The translations under genes and the position numbers were made by a program. This document shows positions 55,330-64,000 of a DNA stretch of 64,000 nt, piece after piece. A model generated the notes under the pieces. The model did no database searches and had not been told where the DNA came from. It saw only the letters and a list, made by a program, of their open reading frames with translations. Origin of the DNA: Thinopyrum elongatum (taxonomy: Eukaryota > Streptophyta > Magnoliopsida > Poales > Poaceae); contig CM022298.1 of the NCBI GenBank assembly GCA_011799875.1, forward strand, positions 52,758,109-52,822,108. The letters run 5' to 3'. Within the stretch, counting starts at the first letter, position 1; the number at the start of each line of letters is the position of its first letter.

Positions 55330-55693
55330 GCCTGGCCCGCATCCTCGTCGTTGACTCGTTCGCGACGACGTCCTGCTTCAGAGGCGCCTTGTCCGGGACT
55401 GGGCTTCGCCGGGCTGGCACTAGGAGGTGCTACCTTCAGGGGCGCGCAGCTTGGTGAGGAACCCGGCCCCGGGTCCCGTCGTCGACCCGGAGCTCCTTTG
55501 GTGGCGTTCGCGTGGGCCACTTTCGGTGCGGAGGCAGTCGGCCCCGCCGCAGGTGGTACGTCGCCGTGTCAGGGAGGAGGACGAGCACGTCCGTCGCTAC
55601 ATGGTTGCGTTGGACGTCAGGTTCTCCAATACCTGGCAGGTTCTTCAGGGATCTCACCCAAGCTATGATCCTGTGATCGTTCCTTCTCTTTAG
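55330..55693 (+). pseudogene. CACTA ORF fragment
   Basis: The frame ending at 55,693 reads RRRVREEDEHVRRYMVALD, then RFSNTWQVLQGSHPSYDPV and IVPSL-stop. The arginine/glutamate-rich helix followed by a conserved-looking VRRYM...SNTW motif resembles the ORF1-type proteins of wheat CACTA elements as I remember them. The upstream part is GC-rich without a clear start. Function unknown. Confidence 0.45.
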
Positions 55694-55739
55694 GTGTCCA
55701 CCACCCGCGCCTCAGGAACCACGAGTGAACTAGATTCTT

Positions 55740-55950
55740 CGATAATATTCAATCTGTATTAGCTATAGTGATGTTTTATATATGATAATACTCGAGATGT
55801 ATTCGAGATTATATTCGATAATATTTGAGATGATGTATTCGAGATTATATTATTCGATAATATTCGAGACGATGTATTTGAGATTATATTCGATGATGCA
55901 TATTAATTATCTAGATTATTCGAGATGGATATTATCTACTATGATTCAGT
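55740..55950. repeat. TATTCGAGAT-type short repeats
   Basis: ATTCGAGAT(T/G)(A/)T and ATTCGATAAT units recur about ten times in 210 bp, between the ORF fragment and a short frame that starts ATG at 56,030 (MDNTGREGEETMFNIIRS) and is cut by the next CACTA end. Confidence 0.8.
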
Positions 55951-56099
55951 TTTTCCTTATTGATTGCAGGCATTCTAATTTGAATACTAAATTGTTTTAT
56001 CTTTCTTCTGGATTAGTTAAATAAAAGCTATGGACAATACCGGCAGAGAAGGAGAAGAGACTATGTTCAACATCATACGCTCCCACTACTAGGGAAAAG

Positions 56100-56295
56100 C
56101 CTAGCAGTAGCACGGTTTTTTGGGCCTACCAGTAGCGCGGGTGACCGCGCTACTGCTACGATGCTACAGCTAAAGGTTAGCAGTAGCGTTGGTTAACCCG
56201 CGCTACTGCTATATGCACTTAGTAGTAGCGCTTCCTCCAGAAGGCGCTACTAGTAATTACTAGTAGCGCATCTCACTGCCCGCGCTACTATTATT
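56100..56295. repeat. CACTA 2 subterminal inverted repeats
   Basis: CAGTAGCGCGG...CCGCGCTACTG pairs occur at least three times, plus an AGTAGTAGCGC/GCGCTACTAGTA pair. These are the expected transposase-binding repeats next to a CACTA terminus. Confidence 0.85.
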
Positions 56296-56411
56296 ATTCC
56301 GTATTCTATTTCTTTTTTATTTTATGTCGTATTCATACACCTTTATACAAGTTTTCATACAGTAGCAATTTAGAGATTGTTTTTACATTATAATGAGTTA
56401 TTAAATCACTA

Positions 56412-56529
56412 GGTGAAAGAACCGCGGATTAGTTTCAAGTGGATGGATCCTAAGTGATCAAGTCATGGATTATCGTGACTTGATCACTTAGGATCCATCC
56501 ACTTGAAACTAATCCGCGGTTCTTTCACC
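56412..56529. repeat. Perfect inverted repeat, 54-bp arms, 10-nt loop
   Basis: 56,412-56,465 and 56,476-56,529 are exact reverse complements (arm starts GGTGAAAGAACCGCGG, ends GATCAAGTCA). The loop is TGGATTATCG. Imperfect pairing extends about 20 bp further (AATGAGTTATTAAATCA against TGATATAATAACTCAT). It is the strongest hairpin in the window and lies between the CACTA terminus and the 3' end of its gene. Confidence 0.97.
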
Positions 56530-56589
56530 CAATGATATAATAACTCATCATCATCATCATCATATTAATATAAAAACTCTTGCATCATA

Positions 56590-56775
56590 TCATCACCAAC
56601 AACACTAGCTAATAATCATCATAGTCATTACCACCAACACTATTTAATCATCATAGTCATAGTGTAGCTATCTAATCACCACCAACACTAGCTAATAATA
56701 ATCATCATAGTCATTACCACCAACACTAGCTATTTAATCATCATAGTCATAGTGTAGCACATCATCATCTTCAAA
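56590..56775. repeat. Tandem repeat of about 84 bp, ATC-rich
   Basis: Two imperfect units share ACCACCAACACTAGCTAATA, ATCATCATAGTCATTACCAC and TCATAGTGTAGC. Non-coding 3' flank of the CACTA 2 gene. Confidence 0.8.
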
Positions 56776-56799
56776 CTCATTCTAGCTAGCTAATCACTC

Positions 56800-57071
56800 C
56801 TACTGCTCTCTCTCAGGTAAAATAGCATAGAACATGTGTAGCACTCCTGCTTCATCATATTGGAGCATGCAGATGAACCTGTCTCCTAATTGTGGGCTGT
56901 GCTTCTGATTGCTGCCCCCTAGTACTTCTCTGCGATCCTTCACAATTTTGCTCCAGTCTTTGACTATTAAGACTTGCTCGCTTTTAGAAATCATGAATGC
57001 ACTCATGTGCAATGTAGGATGTCTTGGCCGTAAGCTAACCATTGCCATGCGACCTTTAGGCTCGATCCAAT
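56800..57071 (-). CDS. CACTA 2 gene, last exon (3' part)
   Basis: Minus-strand frame: HWIEPKGRMAMVSLRPRHP, HMSAFMISKSEQVLIVKDWS, KDRREVLGGSNQKHSPQL, FICMLQYDEAGVLHMFYAIL, PEREQ-stop at 56,800. The 5' 25 bases of this exon lie at 61,528-61,552, beyond the solo LTR. Counting the target duplication once, the exon is 297 nt including the stop, and the frame is unbroken. I recognise the sequence as a recurrent hypothetical protein of wheat CACTA elements; function unknown. It is now separated from its upstream exons by 4.45 kb. Confidence 0.7.
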
Positions 57072-57711
57072 TGTGACACCCCCGGCTTAATCGTGCACTA
57101 ATCATACATGCAAATGCACACGATCAAGCCCAAGGACTCACGGGAAGATATCACAACACAACTCTAAAATCATAAATAAAGTCATACAAGCTTTATATTA
57201 CAAGCCAGGGGCCTCGAGGGCTCGAATACATAAGCTTGCGTACAAGCGTCAGCGGAAGCATCAGATATCTGAGTACAGATATAAAAGATAACACAGAAAG
57301 GTCCTTCGAAGGCGGGTAAAAGAAAAACACTACGATCGAAAGGCGTAGGTCTCCTGCCTGGGACCCTCCGATCCTACTCCTGGTCGACGGCAAGCTCGTA
57401 GTAATAATCACCCACGGGGTAGTAGTAGCGATCGTCGGCGGGGCAGCTGTATCCGGGGCTCCGCCATCTGGTCGCGACAAACTGATATGGGGGAAAAGAA
57501 AGCAAAGCAACCGTGAGTACTCAGAAGTACTCAGCAAGCAAGGATCTACACTACATATGCAACATTATCAAAGGAAGGCTGTATATGTCGACTGGGCTGC
57601 AGAAATGCCAGAATAGAGAGGAAAGCCTAGTCCTATCGAAGACTAGCATCTTCAGCGGTCTTGCAGCATTAGAAGAGTGTAGATTAGTACCGTTTAAGGC
57701 AGTAGTATCGA

Positions 57712-57842
57712 TAAGTCTCAACCTCACCCAGAGATCCTTTCTCGACTCCCTGCGAGAAAGCAATCCCAGAGCCATACAGTCATCAACCTCGCCCGGAGAT
57801 CCCTTCTCGACTCCCTGCGAGAAGCAATCCCAGAGCCATAGT
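57712..57842. repeat. Tandem duplication of about 65 bp
   Basis: TCAACCTC(A/G)CCC(A/G)GAGATCC followed by TTCTCGACTCCCTGCGAGAA and GCAATCCCAGAGCCATA occurs twice. The TTCTCGACTCCCTGCGAGAA core is itself a hairpin. Confidence 0.9.
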
Positions 57843-58484
57843 ATACAATTCTAATTGTATCAATCGGGATACAACTCCGAGTGTCCGTTACCGAGGATCC
57901 GGCTATGCATAGATTAGTTCTTCCTTGTAGGGGTGCACCAACTTACCCACCACGCTCGATTAACTCCGGCCGGTCATACTTTTCTGGGTCATGCCCGGCC
58001 TCGGCCAAACGACACACCACAACCCTACCTACAGCTCACCAGAGAGGTCCCCGCCGGTCTACATCCTAAGCGTGCCGGGCGAACCAGGCTCCACCCCTCA
58101 GGATGGTGCCGGCCCAGCCCGGCTGCAGTGCTGAAATGGACGTCTGACAGAGCTTTCGGCTTATGCATACGATGCAGAACGCCCATACTATGCCCACGTG
58201 GTGGTTAGTGCTATCGGGCCAGAGGCCCACTCAGATCACATATCCAAACCGATAGTACCTTGGGGGTGCGGTAACGAGCAGAGACTCACGATCGATGTGA
58301 CCCCGTCGCCCTGTCTCGAGGACTTGCGGCAAGGGCCAAGAATGCCCGGCCACGCCTCGTATCCATCACTCGGGCACCATACAGGCAACCCGCCTTCACA
58401 TCACACGCGGGTACCCCTCAGGGTCGACCCGCCTTTCCATGTAACAACAGTACAGTCCAAGTATCCGTGTGTCCATAACATCAG

Positions 58485-58700
58485 GGGAATCCGAGGTATC
58501 ACCCTCGTTCGATTCCTACACGATGTATCCGTCAAGGTGAACTCGGAGGAATCACCCTCGCTGGGTTCACACTTGAGGTGTTGTACGACGGCGTCGTTAT
58601 CGGAAGCGGTGAAGGGGGAATCACCCTCGATGACCACGACCGAATAGCTACTCTACAGAGTTAACATCAGAAGTGCTACAAGAGGTTTCACCCTCGGCAC
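58485..58700. repeat. Dispersed GA(A/G)(A/G)TATCACCCTCG-type repeats
   Basis: At least four copies of (G)GAATCACCCTCG / GTTTCACCCTCG, spaced about 50-70 bp apart, inside the solo LTR. Confidence 0.75.
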
Positions 58701-59852
58701 TCGATAGTAACGCTGCAGTGCCGTTACAACTAAGGGGGGTGATGTGCGGTGCCGGGGCCTGGTCTTCAATCCCGTTGATCGGGTCTTCGGATAATCCAGC
58801 GGGGCAGTCGGGATAAGTGGGGTCACTGATAGGTCTCTACCCAACCTATACTAAGCAGTTTAGGATATGCAGGTAATTATCAACAGCAGGTTACAATAAA
58901 TAGGCTATGCATCAGAATAGGTAAAGCAGTAGCAGCAGCAATTCTAATGCAAGCATGAGAAAATAGAATGGGCGATATCGGGATGATCAAAGGGGGGGGC
59001 TTGCCTGGTTGCTCGGCGGCAAAGGCAAGGTCGTCAGGGGTCATCGATCTTCAGGGCATCGTCAGCGATCTCGGGGTCTATCGGAATAGAAGAGGGGGAA
59101 GAAATAGTAAATACAAGCAAACAGATGCATGACAATACGATACGCGGTGCTAAGGGTGACCTATCGTAGTGCTACACGACATAGGTGAAGGGGGCATAAC
59201 ATCCGGGAAAGTTTTACCGAAGTTTGCATTTTCGGACAGGCGGACCGGAGGGGGAAGGTTCCATGTTCGCTATGCTAGGGACGCGTGACAGACGAGTGGA
59301 ACGCGTATTCGAATTTGTCTCGTCGTTCTGAGCAACTTTCATGTACAAAACTTTTTCATCCTAGTTACGAATTATTTTATGTGAAATTTTTAAAGATTTA
59401 ATCAATTTTCAGGATTTACTGGAATTTGGCTAAGTCTGAGAATTGCATCAGTTTTTTAAAACATCACTTAGCTGTTTTCCAGAGGCTATTACTAGTGTTC
59501 TGTACACCCTATGAATTAGTGCCTTATATCAAATCTGAGCACTTGTTGTGATCTATATGACATTATCAAGTCCATCTTTGTTAGTGTCCATTTGTTTATT
59601 CAAATCTTTGTCTAAAAAATGCTACTGCAGTATATCTGTTTTCTAGCTTTTCAATTAACAGAACATAGCCCTTTTGTCATTTTCATAGGATTTAATCCGT
59701 AGATCTTTTGGACTTTGTCCAATGGAGTAACTTGGAGTTTGTCAAGTGTACTACCCATCCACATCATTTTTATTTATGACAACCCCTGTCTCGTTGCATT
59801 TTTGCTGCTGACCAGAGAGCTAAACATGTAAAAGCTGCAGGAGCTAGCAAGC

Positions 59853-59883
59853 GCTACAGTAACTGAAAGTCAGTTACTGTAGC
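59853..59883. repeat. 13-bp perfect inverted repeat at a GC boundary
   Basis: GCTACAGTAACTG, loop AAAGT, CAGTTACTGTAGC. It sits exactly where AT-rich LTR sequence changes to the GC-rich block. Confidence 0.93.
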
Positions 59884-61040
59884 AGCTTCAGTGCGGCGGA
59901 CAAGGCAGCAGCAGGGAGCGACGACGGCGGTTGCGGGCGCTCTCCAGGGATAGCCAGAGCGCAGCAGGGACGCGTCCAAAGTGCGGCGGATGGGACGAGC
60001 CGCAGGCAGCGGAGCTGCGCGGGCGGGCGAGAAGCAAGCAGTATGCAGAGCTAATGAATTACAGCGGTGGCGGCAGCTATGCAGCGGCAGCAGTAGCAAG
60101 AAGCGGCAGTTGCAAGAAGGTAACAGCAGCAGAGCTTCAGCGGCAACAGCGGCAAAGCAGCAGGCAGCAGCCGCAGTTGCCGGCGCGCATGGGCAAGGGC
60201 AGCTGCGAGCGCAGCGCACGACGACGGGAGCGGCGGGGTGCGGCCAGGGGACGGCTGGCTCGCGGCCGGACGAGGCCAGGGGGCGCGTACGGGGCGCCGT
60301 GGCGCGAGGCGCGGGCGCGCATCGCAGCCAACGGCCGGAGCTTGGGCGGAGGCAAAAGCAGGGGCGCGGCTGGTGAGTGGATGCAGGACGTGGGCAACGA
60401 TGAGTGCGGCGCGGGCGCAGGCAGGAGAGCCCAGGGGGCGGGCTGAGCGCGGTGACAACAGGCGAGGGCGTGCGGGATCGGAGCACCGTCTATGGCAGCC
60501 TCATCGGGTGCGGGCGACTACGACGACAGGTCAAGGTTGAGGAAGGGGAGGTCGGAGGAGGAGCTCACAGGGGGTGCAACGAAGGGCTCGACGGAGGCGG
60601 GGACGCTGCGGTGGTGGAGGATCGAGCGGCGTTGCGCGGCGACCGCGGGGAGGAAGAAGATGCGCGCGTCATGGGGACGGCTCCACGGCTTCCCTCCGAC
60701 GGCGTGGGCGACGAAGACGAAGTTGCCGGACGTCCTGGACGTGATGGCGCAGCACGGGGTAGATGGTGGCTACGCGGACGGTGAGGCCATGGCTACGGGT
60801 GGTTCGGGTTCGTCCAGATCGGGAAGAGGGGCGAGGGGGAGGGGGTTCTGGCATGCTAGGATTTGCCAAGGGAGAGAGGGAGCGCCGAGGGGGCCTTATC
60901 CATCCCCTCGACCGCGGGATGAACGACAGCAGCGGCATCGTCGGCCATGGCCGGGTGGATGGCCGCCACGCCATCCCCCTGTGAATAGGAGGTTGAAGGG
61001 GGAAGGGGATTTGGGCTGGGCCGGCCATTGTTGCTTCAGG
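59884..61040. other. GC-rich block inside the solo LTR
   Basis: About 1.15 kb of strongly GC-rich DNA with overlapping open frames on both strands (longest minus 59,854-60,486 and plus 60,492-61,049). Repeated GCAGC/GGC runs explain many of the frames, and no domain is recognisable. It is either native leader of this LTR family or acquired host sequence. Confidence 0.5.
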
Positions 61041-61522
61041 CTTAGGTAAGTGCACACTAGCATCTTTCTGTTTTCCTTTTTATTTTCTGTTTCTTTTAAT
61101 TCCATTCTGTTTTGTATTTCTTATTGCACCACCAGAGTTTTGTAAAATGTAATACTTTGACAAATAAATATAGTGCAATATTTAGCACTGCCAGAAAATA
61201 TTTTGGAGTACAAATGATTTTATTTGTATTTTATTTAATTGAAAAAGGGTTAAATAACTCTGTTTTGTGGTTGTTAGAGCCACCTAATCTATCTAGTATA
61301 TTTTGAATATAATTTTAGAATTGTCTCTGGATTATTTGCTATTTAATGAACAATTTAGTTTCTGATTTGAGCAACTTTTATTTTCCACTTTCAGTTTGAA
61401 TTTCCATTTGAATTTGAATTTGAAAAGAGATATGATACTAATGATGATTAAGCACTGTTGATCATGATGACATGGCATAATCCAAAGGGTGATTACTGTA
61501 GCTTAATACACGGGGTGTTACA
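61041..61522. other. AT-rich 3' end of the solo LTR
   Basis: No gene. Contains TTTGAATTTCCATTTGAATT-like repeats at 61,395-61,425 and the terminal GGGGTGTTACA. Confidence 0.6.
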
Positions 61523-61527
61523 CCAAT

Positions 61528-61552
61528 GAGGCACAACTATCATCGGGAGTCC
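61528..61552 (-). CDS. CACTA 2 gene, last exon (5' stub)
   Basis: The acceptor AATAG| precedes GGACTCCCGATG. It reads GLPMIVVP in the phase delivered by the previous exon and joins HWIEPKGR across the LTR insertion. The TSD copy 61,523-61,527 follows. Confidence 0.65.
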
Positions 61553-61651
61553 CTATTGAAGAACATCGTAGTAACATACTTAGTAATGAAGTTTAGATTA
61601 AAAAATAATGTATGCAAAAGATGCACTGAGGACAAATAGTAAAAATCTTAC

Positions 61652-61875
61652 CATCTTTCCTAAATAGATGTTACCGTAGTTCAATACGCACGCTAGTGGT
61701 CGCACGTTTTGAGTACTAAGATTTTCAAGTCCAGGAAAATAATTTGTCTTGACAGTATCTAGCTCCTCAAGCCATGAAACATAATGACTTATCTCCTTGC
61801 AGTTTAGTTCAGCCCCGGGACAGTAGTAGGTCATGTCTACCAAGCGCCGGACATGTTTGCTTGAATGGAAATAAG
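61652..61875 (-). CDS. CACTA 2 gene, internal exon (224 nt)
   Basis: Acceptor GACAG|CTTATT at 61,876 and donor AAGATG|GTAAG at 61,651. The frame reads YFHSSKHVRRLVDMTYYCPG, ELNCKEISHYVSWLEELDTV, NYFPGLENLSTQNVRPL and ACVLNYGNIYLGKM. Exon phase 1 in and 0 out fits both neighbours. No stop or shift. Introns are about 75 bp (61,876-61,950) and 99 bp (61,553-61,651), normal for plants. Function unknown; no catalytic motif is evident. Confidence 0.75.
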
Positions 61876-61950
61876 CTGTCAATAGAAATTAGTTGTCAAC
61901 TATTTTTGAATAAACAATATCCAAGACATAAATATGGTTGAGAAACTCAC

Positions 61951-61982
61951 ATAATGGTAGAACTGGAGGCATCCGCACATCG
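61951..61982 (-). CDS. CACTA 2 gene, upstream exon cut by the copia LTR
   Basis: Reads DVRMPPVLPL up to donor TTAT|GTGAG at 61,950. Its 5' end is cut at 61,983 by the copia LTR. Phase matches the next exon. Confidence 0.6.
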
Positions 61983-64000
61983 TGTAGGGTAATGCAGCAG
62001 AAAACAAAAAATTTCCGACCTACGCACCAGCCCAGGACCACTATGGAGACTGCATACAAGGTTTGATCATTTTCGTTACCGACTCGTAGCGCAGCGGAAG
62101 TAGAGTCGATGACGATCGGCGGTGCAGATCCCCGCAGCTAGGATTTACAACCTCCCAACCGAGAGGATGAACTCCCTCATCCGTCACTCGGACAGCCCTC
62201 CGGGAGGCGGTCGGACAGTCCCCCGGACGGTGTCGCGGACAGCCCTTCGGGAGGACTCATAGAACTCGGACCGTCACTTGGACAGCCCTTCGGGAGGCAC
62301 TCTCGAACAGCCCCTCGGGCACTAAGATCGAAACTACGACCTCTCTACAGAGTTGCACACATACGGTGTCACCTATCCGGCAGGGCTTCGCCATCCAGAA
62401 CTAGTTCCCACCGGAACCCAGACAGCCTTTCGGCTCTATGAAACTCTTTTCGTGGGAGGGAGAGAGAAGCCAGATCATTGCATGGCACTTGTATGTGAGA
62501 AGGGGTGAGCTTATGGGCAGCCCACTCACCTCCTATTTATAGGAGGAGCAAGGGGTAGAGGAAAGACCAAAAGGACCTTCCTAGGATCTTTCCACCACAT
62601 GCCACATAAGGGTGTGTAGAACATATCCACCATGAGGTGGAAGGACACCTCAAGGAGGGCCCCCCCATGCCATGGCCGAAATTGTGCAGCCCCTTTGGGG
62701 GGCTCCACCTCCCTTTCACACACCAAAAGTGGTTTTCTTCTAGAAGAAAAACCCCATTTGCAAATCAGCCCAAAAAGTGCTTTTCACTATTCATGACGAC
62801 ATTTTTCAGCGTCCATTCGAACTGAAAATATTTATGTGGGCTTAGAACATTTCCAGTACCCACTAAAATAATTTTCAACGCGTTCTGGAACAATTCCTGT
62901 TTAGTGATTTCATCTGCGAAAAGCATCTGAAGTGGTTCCGGCAGCACCGGAACATTTCCGGTTTTCATCTCGGAAAATTCCCAGAAGTTTCCAGAATGAT
63001 TCTGGCACCCTCCAAGAATTATCGGGCATGTGCCGAAACCAATTTGACTTTATGGTATCCTCTGAAACAAGTTTTCAGTATCACCGGAACTCATCCGGTG
63101 ACCTCTCTCGTCGGAACTTTTTCGCTGTCTCCGAAAAACTTTTTCCGGAAATTTTCTCTCAGACTCCCTGTCTAGTATTCTGCAGATAGATGACCCTTAA
63201 GCGTGTGACCCTATAGGTTCGGTGAAGTATAGACATGACACGGAACACCTTCCGATCAGTGATCAACATCGGAGCCGTGGACACCCATATTGACCCCTAT
63301 ACCCACACGAATGAATATTCGAGTGAACCTCCAGTTGCCGTATGCTATTCCTGTTGCTTCGCGATATGTTACAAATACCCGAGGTGAGACATGTTGGCAT
63401 TCCCGTGGATCAACAACTTGTCCACTATGCTAGTTACCTCGTTACCGGTATTGTTCTCTTTTCTCGTTACCGTGTTCCGGCATCCCCGTGATCAAATCAC
63501 AAAGTGTCTGGCCAGATGATGATGGATACCGTAACACCGAGAGGGCCCAGAGATATCTCTCCATCGTCGGAGGAGCAAATCCCAATCTCGAGCTATCAAG
63601 TTACTTGACATACTTTTCCATGAACCCATAAGCCGCCGTAATAGCCACCCATTTACGGATGACGTTTAACAAACCCCAAAGTTCATGAAGCAAGCATGAA
63701 GAAACTCAATACTATCATGGTCTAAGGAATCATGCAAACATTAACCATCTCTGTGTTATTAACCATTAACTTGTGATGAAAGTAACTCATAGCATAACAT
63801 CAATCGGGTCGATTCAACACAAATGTTCTTCTAACATTGTGCCCTCAAAATTGCTGGCATAGACATGCCCATGATCAGGAAAACAAAACCATCATGCAAC
63901 ACTTGAGCAAGTCATAGAGGCCAGACTAGGAATACATTTTACCATTTATTATTCCACATGTGCATATGAGTCTTCCTCCGAGCCTCGTGGTTATTGTAGA
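61983..64000 (-). mobile_element. Third LTR of the copia 2 family, runs off the window
   Basis: Starts TGTAGGGTAATGCAGCAG at 61,983 and is collinear with the 2,132-bp LTRs at 39,846 and 47,298 for 2,018 bp to the window edge. TATA box at 62,533-62,542, GGACAGCCC repeats at 62,190-62,320. The segment from about 62,543 to 62,790, upstream of the TATA box in transcription sense, is very different from the other two copies, while the rest matches closely. Whether it is solo or part of a full element cannot be seen. The left flank bases CATCG (61,978-61,982) are the expected target-duplication copy. Confidence 0.9.

Larger units (their letters stand above)
52339..56083 (+). mobile_element. CACTA-related mosaic (CACTA 1), interrupted on the right
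   Basis: The order is a short protein fragment (52,339-52,567), 337-bp tandem repeats, an A-rich stretch, GGCCCA-rich DNA, subterminal repeats of CCTTTAGTCGCGGTTGG / CCAACCGCGACTAAAGG type (54,050-54,240), a TATATATA site, a GC-rich leader, 264-bp tandem repeats, an ORF fragment and an ATG frame cut at 56,083. CTTTAGTC(C/G)CGGTT subterminal repeats are typical of Triticeae CACTA (Caspar-like) elements. I did not find CACTA termini for this element, so it may be pieces of two copies. Confidence 0.6.
57072..61522. mobile_element. 4,451-bp solo LTR of a LARD-like (Sukkula-type) element
   Basis: Starts TGTGACACCCCCGGC, ends CACGGGGTGTTACA (inverted TGTGACACC/GGTGTTACA ends) and is flanked by the perfect target duplication CCAAT (57,067-57,071 and 61,523-61,527). 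There is no gag/pol, no second copy of its ends, no primer site and no purine tract inside. LTRs this long with a TGTGACACCC start are known from the Sukkula LARD group of barley and relatives; the family name is from memory. It sits in the last exon of the CACTA 2 gene. Internal structure: ATCACCCTCG repeats at 58,490-58,690 and a GC-rich block at 59,884-61,040. Confidence 0.82.
56084..61982 (-). mobile_element. CACTA element (CACTA 2), carrying a spliced gene; right part disrupted
   Basis: Starts CACTACTAGGGAAAAGCC at 56,084, followed by subterminal repeats with GTAGCGCGG and CCGCGCTAC in both orientations (56,100-56,290). A long hairpin, an ATC-rich tandem repeat and a minus-strand multi-exon gene follow. 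The gene is interrupted by a solo LTR (57,072-61,522) and then by a copia LTR at 61,983, so the other terminus lies beyond the window. The left end cuts into a short CACTA 1 frame, so this element is the younger one. Confidence 0.75.

Noticed and set aside
56412..56529. Intrinsic bacterial terminator-like hairpin
   Set aside because: Far too long, no T-run after it and a eukaryotic context.
59854..60486. Long minus-strand frame of about 210 codons
   Set aside because: Low-complexity Arg/Pro/Ala/Cys composition caused by the GC-rich block; frames are open on both strands and no domain is visible.
61979..62000. Start of a third copia element called as a gene boundary
   Set aside because: The change of sequence here is the LTR insertion point inside the CACTA exon, not a gene start.

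Overview
The window looks like transposon-dense DNA from a Triticeae grass (wheat, Aegilops, barley or rye). This rests on the repeat families: Stowaway MITEs ending in CTCCCTCCGTTCC, BARE/Angela-type copia elements, a gypsy element whose LTR starts TGATACGTCTCC, CACTA elements starting CACTACTAGGG, a long TGTGACACCC solo LTR and Helitron ends. No bacterial genes, rRNA, tRNA or CRISPR are visible. I found no intact host gene. The best gene relic is a frameshifted F-box/DUF295 pseudogene. All family names come from recognising sequence by eye, not from a search.

Layout. 1-6.7 kb is low-copy-looking DNA with a speculative GC-rich two-exon candidate near 0.8 kb and the minus-strand F-box/DUF295 pseudogene at 4.5-5.8 kb. 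6.75-7.5 kb holds a Stowaway MITE and a LINE 3' fragment. 7.8-10.3 kb holds nested Helitrons with a GC-rich insert. 9.3-12.7 kb holds two virtually identical 1,718-bp blocks either side of a 10-N gap, probably an assembly duplication. 13.3-18.3 kb is a decayed minus-strand copia element. 18.8-21.8 kb holds a diverged repeat of the 10.3-kb segment, a reversed Helitron end, a 327-bp foldback element and A-rich or GAGGCAC-rich arrays. 21.9-26.0 kb is a nest: LTR sequence, containing a Stowaway-like MITE, containing a 2.4-kb solo LTR. 26.0-28.6 kb is A-rich repeat debris and a second N gap.

28.6-52.3 kb is one plus-strand gypsy element (gag/protease, one extra ORF and a 3' LTR; no reverse transcriptase or integrase seen). 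It is split by two complete minus-strand copia elements, at 29,179-37,466 (target duplication CTATC) and 39,846-49,429 (target duplication GTTTC). Both copia elements keep LTRs, target duplications, a Met-tRNA-like primer site and a polypurine tract, but their genes are broken.

52.3-64 kb is CACTA territory. A first CACTA-related mosaic (337-bp and 264-bp tandem repeats, subterminal repeats, a GC-rich leader, an ORF fragment) is interrupted at 56,084 by a second CACTA end. The second element carries a minus-strand spliced gene whose last exon is split by a 4,451-bp solo LTR (57,072-61,522, target duplication CCAAT). Its upstream exon is cut by a third LTR of the 39.8-kb copia family, which runs off the right edge.

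Insertions therefore date each other: gypsy is older than both copia elements; CACTA 1 is older than CACTA 2, which is older than the solo LTR and the third copia LTR; the outer LTR is older than the MITE, which is older than the 2.4-kb solo LTR. I saw no new defence or metabolic system. The most notable items are the perfect 54-bp-arm hairpin at 56,412-56,529, the split but still open CACTA-borne gene, the nested insertions and the duplicated block at the assembly gap.
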